Shown here one piece after another: positions 1 to 32,091 of a DNA stretch of 64,000 nt. The notes under the pieces are model-generated. The model was not told where the DNA came from and made no database searches. It saw only the letters and a list, made by a program, of their open reading frames with translations. The translations under genes were made by a program, and so were the position numbers. The DNA is from Gadus chalcogrammus (Eukaryota > Chordata > Actinopteri > Gadiformes > Gadidae). The first letter of the stretch is position 1; the number at the start of each line of letters is the position of its first letter. The DNA lies in NCBI RefSeq assembly GCF_026213295.1, contig NC_079425.1, positions 11,423,862 to 11,487,861 of the forward strand. Direction: 5' to 3'.

Positions 1-1481
1 GAACACATTGCTTGGTTGTACATAGTTTCCAGCAGGTCTACATGTAACAATGTAGCCCAATAGCATTCCAAGGGAACAAAATACTTTCATCACTTTTTTG
101 TTATTTCCTCCCGCTTGTGGAAATGCATCGTGTTGGTCGAGTGTGAAAGGGATCGGATGACAGGGTCCACACCGGTAGTTCACTTCATTTGCGCTTAAGA
201 CCTTCACCATTCAGTTGTGACTAAACAATTATGACCTGCTTAACAAGCTAACTTATAAATCTACATTTCCATCAACGTTGTATGCTTACTATAGTTTATT
301 ATATTGTAGAATACCTGAATTAGCAGATTTTGTCATGGTCAAAAAGACTTGCCAGCTTATGATCCACTGTATCACAATGTTTTACACAGAGAGGATACGG
401 CCACAGTAACTATTAGGTTGTAGAGGCCGGTCTAATTCTAAAACCAAAATGACCACAATTGACATAACTTAAAAGGATTTTTACGAAATGATCATCTAAA
501 GATAACCGGCAATCTGAATCAAATAGACATAATGATTAATGAAGATGATCAAGAGAGGATAAAGATATATGAAAGGCTTCAAGGCGGCAGCCCACATCAT
601 TCTTGTCAGTCTTCCAGAGTCAGAAAATAGATCCTCCTAATCCGCCCTGTGGTGGTACCTGTGTCTCTCATCTGCTCCACACATGTAACATGCTGCACCC
701 ACAGAGGCCTACCTACTGTAAGCCTGCACACATGCTACATCAGACTTTACACTTGTCCCATGGGGGTTGTAGTCACGTAAACTGCCCCGTCTGTGGCCTC
801 TCAGCATTACTGTCATATTTAGGATAGGATCGTATGACTTTTACTGACGAGGACGGATTTCCATTGTTCGAAACCTGAAAATTCCGTCTTTACAATACGG
901 CTTGGTGTGACAACATCTTACATATACTTTGGACAACAGCTGAGTAAAAGGTGGTTTTATACACCTGTTATCAGTTCTAATAATATCCTGACAACGGACA
1001 CCTTGTCTCTCTTGTCATTCATGGGTTTCTTTATCCATATACATATATTTAGCACTCACATGTTTGAGGGGTTGCTTTGAGGCTTAGTTATGTGTTCAGT
1101 GACAACGCAACATTTTGTTGATTAACCAAGCTGACATGTTTGTTTGGAGTCAGATGTTTAATGTGATGTTTCGCTGAAACACTGTGATACAATGAATAAT
1201 CTCTGTGAAACAATGGGTCTATAGGAATTTGTCTATATCAATATATGCATTGTAAGTTCAGCACAGTTTAGGATAAACATGTTAAGCTTTTATCTTTCTG
1301 TGTTTAATGTTCTGTAATAACTGAATGAATAGTTTCAATAAGAATTTATTTGCTGACACTATTATTTTCCATGTACCTGAGATGTCAGACGATGTCAAAC
1401 AAACAAAGACATTTAAATAAATAAACAAAATAAATCCATGTAAAAACCTGAATTATGTTGCCCACCACTCCCACGCTGTAG
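1..1481 (+). other. mybpc3 intron 1 (copy 1), no gene seen
   Basis: This is the 3' part of mybpc3 intron 1. The equivalent DNA in copy 2 lies between exon 2 (ending at 48040) and exon 1 (50242-50266), so exon 1 of this copy should lie roughly 0.7 kb left of the window. No exon with a supported splice frame or recognisable repeat was seen here. Confidence 0.8.
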
Positions 1482-2631
1482 TCTCTTCGCCTTTGTCAAG
1501 AAGCCAAAGGGTCAGGAGGCAGAAGAGGGCTCCTGTGTGTTGTTTGAGGCGGAGACAGAGAAGCACAACGCTAAAGGTCAAATGGCAGTGCGGCGCAAAG
1601 GACATAGACAACAGCAAGACACACGTAATCGCTGCAGACGGAAACAACACTCCTTCACCATACCAGCCGTCACCAGGGAGATGCCAATGGTCTATGCGGT
1701 GATTGCTGGGGGGTCGAAGGTGAAGTTCGAGCTGAAAGTTATAGCAAAGCCAGGTGGGAATCTTTGATGTTGCAGGTGTTTCTATTTTGAGAGCAGCACT
1801 TACTGACCAGAGCACTTTGTAAGCGGAACAAAGCACAAAGCACAAAGCAAGCATGGGCACTCAAATGTATTTATGTACTGTATTTGATGTGTTGTTATTG
1901 CTTCACTCTAACCCACTTCTACACAGTTGGGATGTCTAGCATTGCATAGTGTGATCAAGTATGTGGACACGTTGTTCTTTATGGGCGCATTGGCCATGTT
2001 GGCTTCACACACGGTCACATTTTTCCCAAGCAATCCCTTTTTCTTATCAAAATATCTAAGCCGTGTATGCAAGCAAATAAAGTGACACTATTCACACGCT
2101 ACCAACCACTCAGTGGCAAAGTATAAACCATCCTGTGTGCTTATCGAGAAACCTCAAAGCGCAGCGAGAACAGATCGGTGAAAAAAGCGAAAACCAGAGA
2201 GCAACGAGAGACATCTCATAAAGGATCTAAGGACAGGGTTGGTTTGATAGGCCCACCACCACAGTGTGACGGTGTATCGTTCGTAGCCCTTTGTGTGACC
2301 TTGGTCCGAAGTTATGGCAGATTATTTTCTCATGAGTAACCACCCCTTCACTGTGCCCCCGGATTAGGCCGGAGAGCAGACACCTGTAACACATGAAACT
2401 CAGCCTGATAAAAACACAAATACACACGTGATAGAGTAGAGAAAATATGCCAAAGGATATTTGAGCTCCTCCGTCACAAGATTATGAAGTATCTTGAATA
2501 GATTACGCAGGGTTTTGTCTTGGACCTCAACGAGTGATAGCCTGCCGTCTGTGTGTTTATTGAGACTGCAGACTGAGACTGGGGGGGAATGGGAAGTTTA
2601 ACACGTGTGTCATTTTTGCATAAAAATACAT

Positions 2632-2992
2632 TATAGGTGCTGTAGGTTAAGATGTAAGAGCTGTAATGTGAGCGTTGAGTGAAAGAAATACCATAGCCAT
2701 CTGGTCAGCTGTTTTATGAGTGAAATTGCACTGTGAGAATATCTCTTGTGGATGACTGCAGCTGCCTCTGTATGGGACAATTACAATTTTAGACCGCCCC
2801 CAAGTGAATTACAGACCAATCAGGGGATCTCTTCTCTGAGCGGTTCATCCATCATTCCCTGTCAATCAGATTCGCCCAACACAGCGTAATCATCCCAAGG
2901 GCGGAGAAAGCAGGGTTCTTTTGGAATGCTTATTTTTGTTTAAAGGATGTTAATGTTATTTCAACTCTCAAATCGTACCTACAGCACCTTTA
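2632..2992. mobile_element. Short inverted-repeat element (AGGTGCTGTAGGT family), intron 2
   Basis: The element starts AGGTGCTGTAGGT and ends ACCTACAGCACCTTT, giving terminal inverted repeats of about 13 bp around ~330 bp with no coding capacity. The interior holds TTTTAGACCGCCCCC and ACCAATCAGGGGATC. A second copy is in intron 16 at 14125-14489, and the duplicated arm has this copy at 46542-46894. This is a non-autonomous DNA-transposon-like (MITE) structure; the superfamily was not determined. Confidence 0.7.
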
Positions 2993-3339
2993 AGATCAAC
3001 TAACAATTGAAGTATTCCTCACTCCCTGTATTTCCCACCTATCTTCGGAAATGAAACCTATATTTACTTGCCTTGTCTAATGATTGTTGCGGTGTCTTGT
3101 GGGACAAGGCGATGGGGGTACCGGACACCCAGAAGCCCCCGGCTACAGCTGACGGTCCCGGGGGTACGGCAGGCACACTGGGACACCGGCAGGAGAGGGG
3201 AACCGAGCACTGGTCCGGTCCCTGCACCGGCAGGACCCCCCTGCACCTGCATCGGCAGAGCCCCTGGCAACGGCAGACCCCCCGGCCCCGGCTGCACCCA
3301 CCGAGGGGTGGCCGCAGCGCATGCCACCTCGACAACATC

Positions 3340-3379
3340 ATTCATTCATTCATTCATTCATTCATTCATTCATTCATTC
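3340..3379. repeat. (CATT)n microsatellite beside mybpc3 exon 3
   Basis: About ten tetranucleotide units begin some 30 nt downstream of the exon 3 donor. The equivalent array in copy 2 is at 46158-46201. Confidence 0.9.
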
Positions 3380-6300
3380 ACAAAGAAGATAGAGGAAATA
3401 AACCCTATTTTTTCTTATTGTTTTCTAATATTGCAATCTGGTTATCCTAAAGAAATTTTCTTTCAAATCTTTCTTTCACCAATACTCACTCAATACATAT
3501 TTTAAGGTCATTTACGCTATGCCCGGACATTCTGTAATGAATCATTGTTGGATAAACAAGATCTCCTGACATCCTTTTCAAGGGAATTCATGTTCCTATG
3601 ATATTAACATTGAATGTTTTCTGAAACTTGACAGATGCTCAGCCCGACACCAGACAGGATCTGGACTGGTCTGTTCACAGAGAAACCGCAGAGTGGAGAA
3701 GTTTACCGTTGGTAACGACAGTAGTATAAGTAGAAAACGGTAAATTATAAATAAAGATTATATTTATCGGTAGTGTGGAACTATAAGGAACTTTTTTTTT
3801 TGATAAATTGCATAAAAATATGAATTGTATATATCATAGTTGACTTATTAATTTGACTGTGCAGATGGGCTTGACCAATTTTGGTAAAGGATGTTTACTT
3901 CATGCAGGTAAGACCATCACGTTTGTGGCCAAGGTGCACCTTGGCACGCTGTTGAAGAACCAGCTGTCAAAATGGTTAAGGGGAAGTGGATGGGACCTCG
4001 CAGAGCAAGTGTGGGAAACACCTGCAGCTTAAGGAGACGTATGATCGGAAAAACCCAGGTATTATTCCGTGCAGTGAACTTATAATATATCAAAAATCTA
4101 ATGACAGAGACTATTTTGTCTATGGAGTGCGTTTCTTTGTTTTAGATCCATACCTTTGAGATGCAATTGTAGAGGCCAAGCCCCAACTTTGCAGGGGCTT
4201 ACAGATGTGAGGTGTCATCCAGGGATAAGTTCGACAGCTGTAATTTTGATCTGATCGTACACGGTAGGCCTACCTTTGACTTGACCAGGTTTCATGTCAT
4301 CATGATTTATTGTTTGTTTTCAAAAATCAAAATCAATACCATGTTTCAATACAACTCAGATGTATCTGGGAACAATACAAAAATGCTATTTGTGATCCTT
4401 TTATCAACAATATAAATTATTTTGAAGATATATTTTTAATGCATTTCAGAGGCCTGTGCTGTTGAAGGCTTTGACATCAGGGCAGCTTTTAGACGCACGT
4501 AGTTTAATTTTTCTTCATTATCTTTTTAATTACTTTTGAATCAACACTTCAAAACCGTACAGGTTAGAAGGTCACTGTTTAAGAGGCAAAAATATTGCAT
4601 TTGATAAAAAAGATTTAGAACTTTGCCCACAAGTTTTTCGATATTATAAATTATGTTGATTGAGTCAATACAATTACTTCCACTAATTTAGCCTAAACTT
4701 CCAATGCTTATTGGGGTCATTGTATGGGAGCCTTTTAGATCAGTAGAAACCTTACTTTTTTAGCTTAATTGTGCTCTTTGTAAGTTAAAGATGCTGTGGA
4801 CTAAAAATAATTGTAAGATATCGCTTTGGAATAACTGCAACTTTAAGCATTGATTAAGCAGTAGTAATGTGAATACCAATTTTTTTTAAGCATTGTTCAT
4901 ACATGATATGCATTAGTAAGCTATTCATAATCAGTTTGTTTTAGAATTTTGTTTGAGCTTATCTAAAGTGAGGAATATCTATGCATACTACCAAAAGTAA
5001 AATCTTGATTGATCAATTCAGGGTAGTTAGAAAGCATTAGTTAGGCCAGCTCATCTAAAGGGAGGACTATCTATGCCTTACTTAGCATTTATAAATTACA
5101 TTTGAAGGTTGGAAATGCCTTAAGCATCATTGCAGCAGTATTATCAACTAAAAAGGAGTCACGAATTGCAGAAATTATTGTTCATAAAAGCAAAAATTAT
5201 TAATATGATAAAAAATGAAGAACTTTTCCCATCAGTATTTCAATATTATACATAATATTGTTTGCAGAGTTAAAGTTGCTAATTTATAAATTTACACTAT
5301 TTTCTCATTATCTTATTTATAATTGATATGCATTGTTTACTATTGATTATTTTTCAGGAACAAGGCTTAGAAATGCTGAGTTCAGTATGAATTCAAAATT
5401 TACTTCTTTATTCATACCAAGTAGCAATTATTCTAAAGCGCTGCGGATGGTAGTACTGGTGGTACCGTGTGACCTAGTTGCAGTTGACCTATTACTGCAT
5501 TGTGAATGGTAAGTAACTATGGAAATGCTTATCAGGAGTGAAGCGAAGAGGAAGTGGAACTTCATCAAGGTAAAAATGGGGTTTGTTGCAACAGTGGAGC
5601 TCTCATACCCAAACACTGGAAAACGCTGCTGACGCCAAAAGGAAAAGAGATTTTCAGTTCCTGCTTTTTCCGTGTCATCTTCTTCAATCCTTCATTGGAG
5701 TCAAACAGAAACAGTGTTTGGATTGATGGAGCCTCTTACCTGCTGATTTTTGGGAAGAGACAATAGAAGATCAACAGAAGTGTTAGTAGCTAGTTTTTAA
5801 AATCCATAAAGACAAATGGTACGATATTTTGTGTCCAACCTCAGCACAATCTGATTTGTGGCATTTGTTTGTTCAAGATTGAATAAGGTTGGCCTCTATT
5901 ATCGTAACGGGGTGTCAATTTTGCCATTGTATATGGCTTTTTGTTATGGGAAAAATAATGTTAACAATGACTAGGGTTACCTCACCTCTCCCTGGTCTTC
6001 TGCCTGTGTCTGAACCCAAAACAGCAGAGTAAGCTGCACAAAACGTGCCCTGGAAAGAGTGAGTGTTGGCCTTTGTTTTTGTCTACTCCTCCCCCCACCC
6101 TCCTGGAGTTTTCAATGTGATAAGATTACAGCCCTCCCACATAGAAAGTAGTCCAGTTGTGGCGCATCGTAACATTAGCACTCCCAGGTCTGATCTTGGA
6201 TTGCCTGCCCAGATCACAGACAGGAGATTAACTAATTATCACAATAATGTCCTTGCCTTTATCTTTCATCCCAGTGATCTGAGTGGAGCAGACGTTTCAC

Positions 6301-7449
6301 ACTGGGATTGAAACCAGGTGCAGTCTTTAACCTTGAGAGTTGTTGTTTGGCTCTCATTTGGAGGAGGATGTGTTGCTGCTTTTGCCAGGAATAAACAGGA
6401 AGCAACATTCTAGCAAATCAGACCCACAAGTTTGTTTGATCTACACAAATGTTTTATTTGTAATTTTACGAAACTACAATGTACAAATGTATTTGGATAG
6501 AAATCACAAAATTGAAAATAATCTAAAGCCTTGGTCGTTCTTTTTCGTGAATGGAAATCTATGCTTGTGTACGGGTAACAGCCCATTGTATGTGTGTAAA
6601 GGCCTTTGGGTTCATTCTGCTGCTGTGTGTCTACAGGGTAGCATTGATGGGAAAGGAGGATTCGGGGGAGCTGGACTTCAGCGGCTTGCTCAAGAAGAGG
6701 TAAGTAGTTCAGAAGTATAGGATCAGTATATGTACATGTGTACTAAATGTTCTCCCGTTATGAATCGCAATCTCTTTTTTTCTCTCTCTATGTATCTTGG
6801 AACTCTCCAGAGAGTAAGCTTGTGCTCTTTTTATTAAACACACTGGAGTTCATGTTTCTGGCACAATATTAAAGTGACAGCATGCTTTTTCAATTTTGAA
6901 TTGCCAGAACATGGCATCAATATTTACAGATGGCATGATCTTGCAGGATTATACACGGCACCTTCCTAACCCCAACTAGAATTAACAATATCATTATACA
7001 TTCTTTTTTATATTGTTAAGACAATTGTAACATTGTCTTTTATTTAACTCTACCATAATATTTGCACAACTCTTTATACCAAATGGCTGTTAGGTATAAA
7101 CGCCATTTGGTATTTTTACCGCTTGAATTGACTCCACTTGAATCTACCACAATACATTTATTATCTAGCCGCAACCGGTCGTGGGTATTTTTCTATTTTA
7201 CATCAATCACAAAATTATTTAAATTCACTGGTGTGTGTGACACACCATAAATTTTTTTTATATCGCAACTTGTAATTTTTGCTTGATTGTCTATTTTTCA
7301 TTTACAATCTGTAACTATTGACCACTAGATTTCTAATATGTTGCTGTGTTGCTGCAAAAGCTTTTGAAATTATCTTGGTTGTTGTGCTTTGTCCTAATCT
7401 GTCTGGTTTGTTTTTTACCATAACTGCTATTTGGCTTTGGCTTCTGCAG

Positions 7450-26669
<19,220 letters not shown>

Positions 26670-26877
26670 AGAAGAGCCTGGGATTTCAGGGCCAAGTGGG
26701 CAAATGTGTTCAAGATAAATACGATGATATCCGTTGTTTTTCACATTTTGTGTTTTGACCACTTACCATTTTGTGTGACCTATTTACCAATAATGAGAAC
26801 TGTTTGTCTCAGTCTTATTTATCATTCGGCTGGTTTGTGGATTTTTGTTCTGGCATTCAGTATTGGTATTCAGAAAT

Positions 26878-26883
26878 AATAAA
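26878..26883 (+). terminator. mybpc3: mybpc3 poly(A) signal
   Basis: AATAAA about 210 nt after the mybpc3 stop codon. This gives a short 3' UTR of roughly 230 nt. Confidence 0.6.
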
Positions 26884-26899
26884 AACATCTGTGAAAACA

Positions 26900-29800
26900 G
26901 TAATTAAACGCATTCAATCCTATGTTATACTGCTAAAAAGTAGGTAGACTGATGTGATTACAGCCAGTTGGTTGTGATGCAACCTAGAAGCCTGGTAACG
27001 CTTTGCTTACGACACCTCACGACAACCTAAACCTAATCCAATATTATTTGTCATGTTAACAGCGTATACAGTTATGATTACATTTAGGCCCTCTTCGAGA
27101 TGGTTTGGTTTAGGTTACAGACTGTTAAGTTTAGGTATTATGTGAGGGATGGTTAAGTTTAGGTTTGATAGTTCATGTTAGAGATGGTGATGTGTAGGTA
27201 TTTAGTTAATGGTAGTTAAATTTAGGTACGAGGCTAGAGATGGTTATCTTCATGTATAACGTTAGAGAGTGGTTATATGTGTGATTAAGTTGAAGCGCTG
27301 TTGTATCTCTTCTCTAAAGATGGTTCCAAGGTAAGGGTGTTAGAAGTATAACAGATGTGCTCAAAGACAGGGTATAGAGAAATAAAAGACTATAATCAAA
27401 TAAGGTTAGTCGGCCGTTGGACTGGTGTAATGGAAGGTTGTTTGACGACCACACAATACAACACCCCGGGATTGGAAGGCCAACACTGCTAAACTAAATG
27501 AACGCAGCCATATGGGTTGGCAAATTTAAGTGTATTTAAGCTTTCAGGAGTGAGGTTTACCATAGAAGACTCATGTAAACTCTTTACATTGTGTCTCTTT
27601 GGTCCTTCTGCATTGCAAGAAGATTCTTGATTATGGATATAAGTGGAAACATTTGTTGGGCAATGAAATCTCCTATAAATACAGCACCATCAGTAAACTC
27701 ATTTAGCAGAGGATTTTATAGATTTACATCTGAGGTTGAGAACTATCAAAGCAAATACAAATGGAAACAAAAAAGGAAATGTTAGCAATAATAATCACAT
27801 TTTTACAATACTTGTTTCAAGAGGTGACAGCCACCTGTATAGTTATTTCATCTAAATATTAGTGTTATAAAAAACGATACCAGCCGGTGAGATGTTCCCA
27901 GAAAAGACTAGTCTTCAGATATTTATGAAGACCGGGAGAAATGCAGTTTCTTAATTTGGTCTTCGACGAATTGTAAGTAATTCTCTATTCTTCCCAACTA
28001 CCAGGATATAATTAAATGTAACACACCAGTCCCCTCTGTATGTACCAAGTACGGTTTCAAATTTGCCAAATTAACATACTTTGACCCTAACAAGTTTGAA
28101 TAAAGGCAAATCAAAACCAATTCAAAAGCTATGCTCAGTATCTTACCTGGGTCCACATCATGGGTCATTAAGCTACTGTACCGCTCCGGGACTTTACTCC
28201 ATCCGTAGCTCCCCTAGCAGCAGGCTGGGGGTTGAAGAACATTACCTTTAGCCATTTAACAGATTCCTAAAGGGACTTGCATAAAACCATCTGCTAAATC
28301 ATAATCCAAAGTGATTGCCTGTGCCTTCAAGAGAAGCAGGTGGAGTCCCGGCAGATTGCCTGTTACATTACAGTAACAACTTGGCAAAGTGAATACATAT
28401 GTCTTTAGATTTCTTTACCTTTTCTGAAAAGATGGGATTAGTGTATCCCGGAATGACTCTTGTGGCCACAACTGCCTGCATGGTAGATGCATTAAATTGA
28501 CTAGGTTAAATACAATTCACATTGGGGCAAAGAGTTTCTCCAATCGACAGATGTCTGCAAGATGAGTGTTGTTTAATTTACTACACAACATTTGTATATT
28601 AACCGTTAGGATTAACAAAAGGAAAAGGGGTCTCGGGCTCTTACTGAGTACGAAGTCGTAAAAATCTGTAGCATTAGAGATCTTTAGCACCACCTGCTAA
28701 TGGGACATCTTGAAAAATGTCTCCCTGTTTGAATATCCTTGAAAACATTTGTTGTTCCTGAATTTAACTTCTTTCTTAAATAAAACAAAACTAAAATAAA
28801 CAAATGCAAAGGAACTTTAATAGTTTATAATTGGTAAAAAAAGAAAGAAATCACAGTATATAGTACATACATTCCTACCACAAATTGCACCTAACTGAAA
28901 TTATGATATACAGCCAGATGCATCAACATGAAGCCAGAAATGCAAGGAACATTATAATAACAATAGGAAAAACAGACTGGAAGAGGTAGCTCCCTTAGTT
29001 CGCATCCCATTTTGATTTGTTAGATTTCTTTGAAAATAATTTACATACACAAACCAAAATAACATTTCTAAAGTACACTGACATTTTGAACAGAGGAAAA
29101 TAATTAAGGTTTGGTGTCAAAGGAAACGTCGGAACATATAAAAAAGCCTGTAGAAAATAAATTCAAAGCGAGTAATTCCGATGCATAACGTGGACAGAAG
29201 AACAATTTGTTGATAGATGACTTTCCCTACACTGCCTAAATTCCTGAGCTCTCAGGTGACCTGCATCCATGTGGCACAGCATGTGGCTACATGCTACATG
29301 GGTGTTTCCACCATAGCGTCTGTGCACTCATGCTCCAGCACAGAGCACACCACACCCGCCGCACCACCCTATGTAGCATCTCGCACAAAATGTCCTCGGA
29401 GGAAAAGTTACACCGATAACCATTAGATGGCCCCCTACCGCGATAGTTATGTATGAAGTTCATTTTATTACAAAGATTATGCTGAAAAACGAGTCAATCG
29501 CCGACTACTCAATTTGAATCGGACTGTGAGCACGCAATATGTGCAACTTAAGACTACAAATTACATGTTGAGCCATCATTGAACATTTACAGTACTAACA
29601 TACAAAAGGAACAGGAAAAAGTATTTGGATTGAATTTTCACGAGAGGTGCTCTAATGGTAGCGAGTGCTGGGGTTATGTGCATTCATCATCCAAAGGCCA
29701 CCATTCATATACCTGAAGTTACTGCGACCCACACATTCTTGCTGCACAAAATAATAAATTAAAGCAGCACACGATACAACCCAGCACGGCTGTTGGAAAA

Positions 29801-30499
29801 ACAGTGATATTGGCTACTTTTTTATCACATTCGTTGTCATACTTTTTTGTACAGTGAAAAACCGCTTCTGATTAAATGACGAATCATTTGTCATGCTTTC
29901 ACAAAATGCAAGTACAGGGTACTTAACCGTGACAGAGAAGGAAGAGTGGATTTCGATTAGATGAGAAGGGTTTGGTGTGCTGCACGATTTGTCCTTAGCC
30001 TATCCCCCTACCTTTAAGACCCCTCTCTCTGTTTACCCCCAAACCTCTCCTGAAGGTACAGTTCATTAAAACTAAACAAATGAAGATGAATACCATTGCT
30101 ACAATTACCATAAAGTTCCACAGCGACATAGAAGTTTAAAATAATATATATATATAGACGATATTTGAGCACTAATAGCACGTACAGGTGAAGCGGAAAT
30201 GGGCACAAGAACCGTAGCTAGAAGTGACAGGTTGAGGTCCGTAAGATACTCATATTTAGTCCAACTTGAACCGAGAAGTAGGCACTGGTAGCAAGGACCT
30301 CCTGAGTGACATCCTTCTTGGCTAGCTCGCGCGCACGCTCAGTTACATCCTGGAACACCAGCAGCGGCCCTGTCAGTTCACATGACACACCGTTCCCTTT
30401 AGGCGTTTTGTTTAGAAAAATAAGTGCTTTCCGAAGAGTCTATTGACAGGGTAGTCTGCACATTACACAAACGAGGCTCGTCGGACACGAACACACACA

Positions 30500-30539
<40 letters not shown>

Positions 30540-30577
30540 CAGACGCACGCACACACACACACCTCCGGCGGGCTGTC
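26900..30577. other. Intergenic DNA between mybpc3 and lgr4 (convergent)
   Basis: No conserved coding frame was seen. A decayed tandem repeat of the GGTTAAGTTTAGGT type lies at 27100-27290. The right part (about 29400-30577) probably includes the lgr4 3' UTR; an AATAAA on the minus strand at 29464-29469 is one candidate end. Confidence 0.55.
30494..30562. repeat. (ACGC)n/(AC)n microsatellite in lgr4 3' UTR
   Basis: Tandem ACGC units followed by AC units, beginning within 20 nt after the lgr4 stop codon on the transcribed strand. Present in the mRNA if the 3' UTR is as expected. Confidence 0.85.
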
Positions 30578-32091
30578 TTAGTCCTTGATGCGAGGTATGT
30601 TGTACGAGTAGTGCACCAGGGGGAGGCCTCGGCTCTGGCAGAAGCAGGCGCGGCCGCAGGCCTGCACCTGGTCCGAGCTGTCGGACAGGAACGAGTCCCC
30701 CTCGTCGGCGCACTCCGACTGGGCCGAGGGCGTGCCGCGGTCGGCCCAGTAGCCCTCCGACCGCGGGCACGGCGCCGCGGCCCCCGCCATCAGCGTGGGG
30801 CAGCTGTGGGACTTCACCAAGTGTCTGCAGGCGGAGGAGGACGAGGAGGACGAGGAGGACGAGGAGGAGGTGGGGGGAGGCAAGGCGCAGGTCCTGGCGC
30901 ACAGCGCCGCCTCGCACTGCGCGCACACCGCCACCGCCTCCCCGCAGAGGGGCGCGTAGGCCCCGCCGCAGCCGTACGCCCCCAGCGCCACGGGCCCGCC
31001 GCCGGCGCCTCCTCCTCCTCCTCCCCCTCGTGCGCCCTGGGCCCCGGCGACCGCCTTCGCCCCGCCCCCTCTGGCCCCGCCCCCTCGCGCCCCGGCCCTC
31101 AGCCGCAGCCAGTCCTCCCTGAAGGCCGGGCTGAAGAAGACGTAGAGCACGGGGTTGAGGCAGGCGGGCAGCGGGAAGAAGAGCAGCACCACCGACTTGG
31201 CGATCTCCGGCCCGCCGGCCGCCGCGCCTGACGCGGCGAGCAGCGGGGCGAAGGAGAAGGCGGCCAGGGGGCAGAAGAAGACGCAGTTGGTGAAGATGAG
31301 CCAGGCCACGTGGCGCAGGGCGCCGCTCTGCCCCGGGTCCGCCAGGGCGGTGCGGCCCAGCCGGCAGTACAGCTGGGTGTAGACGGCGGCCGTGAACAGG
31401 TAAGCCAGGGCGTTGAGCAGCACCAGCGCCAGCGCCACGCTCAGCGCCGCGCCCCGCCCGCCGGCGAAGGGCAGGCAGAGCGGCGACGCCGAGGGCTCGC
31501 CGGAGGCCGCGCGGGGCAGGGCGGCGGCGGCGGCGGCCACCAGCGCCAGCGCGCCCGCCGCCGCGCCGAAGCGCCGGTCCCCCCGCAGGCAGGCCGGCGC
31601 GTCCCGCCGCGGGGACGGCGCGCTCTTCCGGAGGACGGCGCGCACCGCCGCGCCGCGCTCCACGGCGGCCAGCGCCAGCAGGAGGACCGCCCACTCCGAG
31701 GAGAAGACGGCCAGGGCGCCGGCGAGCGCGCAGCCCGGGCCCATCTCCCACCACACGCCGAACTCGGCGAAGGAGCCCCAGGTGGCGAGGTCCAGCAGGG
31801 AGAGCACCGCCACGTACAGCGCCGTCAGCAAGTTGGCGAGGGCCAGCAGGCCCGTGAGCAGCCGGGCCCCGGAGAGGGAGGAGCCCTGGGGGCGGCAGGG
31901 GCCCGGGCCCGAGGCCCGACGCATGGGGCCAAAGGTGACCACCAGCACCAGAGAGTTGAAGACCAGCGCCACCAGGCCGATGAACCACACCGTCACGCGG
32001 ATCATCCAGTTGCCCAGGAGATGCTCGCAGGGCTTGAATGCTCCTGGAGACCGGGGCGACAGGGCGGAGAGCTCTAGTTCTACTTGTTGAT
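30578..32091 (-). CDS. lgr4: lgr4 terminal exon: hinge, seven-transmembrane core and C-tail
   Basis: A single exon of about 1.5 kb ending in TAA (30578-30580) after Ile-Lys-Asp. The acceptor is taken at 32092-32093 (phase 1); an alternative AG four codons in also keeps frame. The exon is extremely GC-rich for this AT-rich region. It adds low-complexity sequence not typical of the family: Ala/Gly/Arg runs in the loops and in the C-tail (about 31000-31100), and a run of about twelve serines from an AGG/AGC-type trinucleotide repeat near 30839-30875. The conserved GYW.D.GT.SA.S..ADE block and the extreme C-terminus are intact, so the insertions appear tolerated. Confidence 0.93.

Larger units (their letters stand above)
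1482..6699 (+). pseudogene. mybpc3: mybpc3 copy 1, exons 2-8, frame broken by small indels
   Basis: Exons of cardiac myosin-binding protein C covering domain C0, the Pro/Ala linker, C1 and the start of the M-domain: exon 2 1482-1753, exon 3 3109-~3307, exon 4 3635-3711, exon 5 3908-4058, exon 6 4146-4263, exon 7 4450-4498, exon 8 6637-6699. Splice sites are recognisable, but exons 2 to 6 and 8 carry one- or two-base insertions and deletions relative to copy 2. Exon 2 alone has +2, +1, -1, -1 and +1, mostly in short homopolymers, and the intron 7 donor is GTAGTT against GTAAGT in copy 2. As written this cannot be translated. The indels stop abruptly after exon 8, and downstream exons are perfect, so uncorrected long-read sequence at a contig end is more likely than a true pseudogene. 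The reading frame should be taken from copy 2. Confidence 0.85.

Noticed and set aside
5341..5516. Possible exon after TTTTTCAG near 5358, or a 25-nt exon before GTAAGTAAC at 5511
   Set aside because: No donor with compatible phase for the first; the second breaks the frame between exons 7 and 8.
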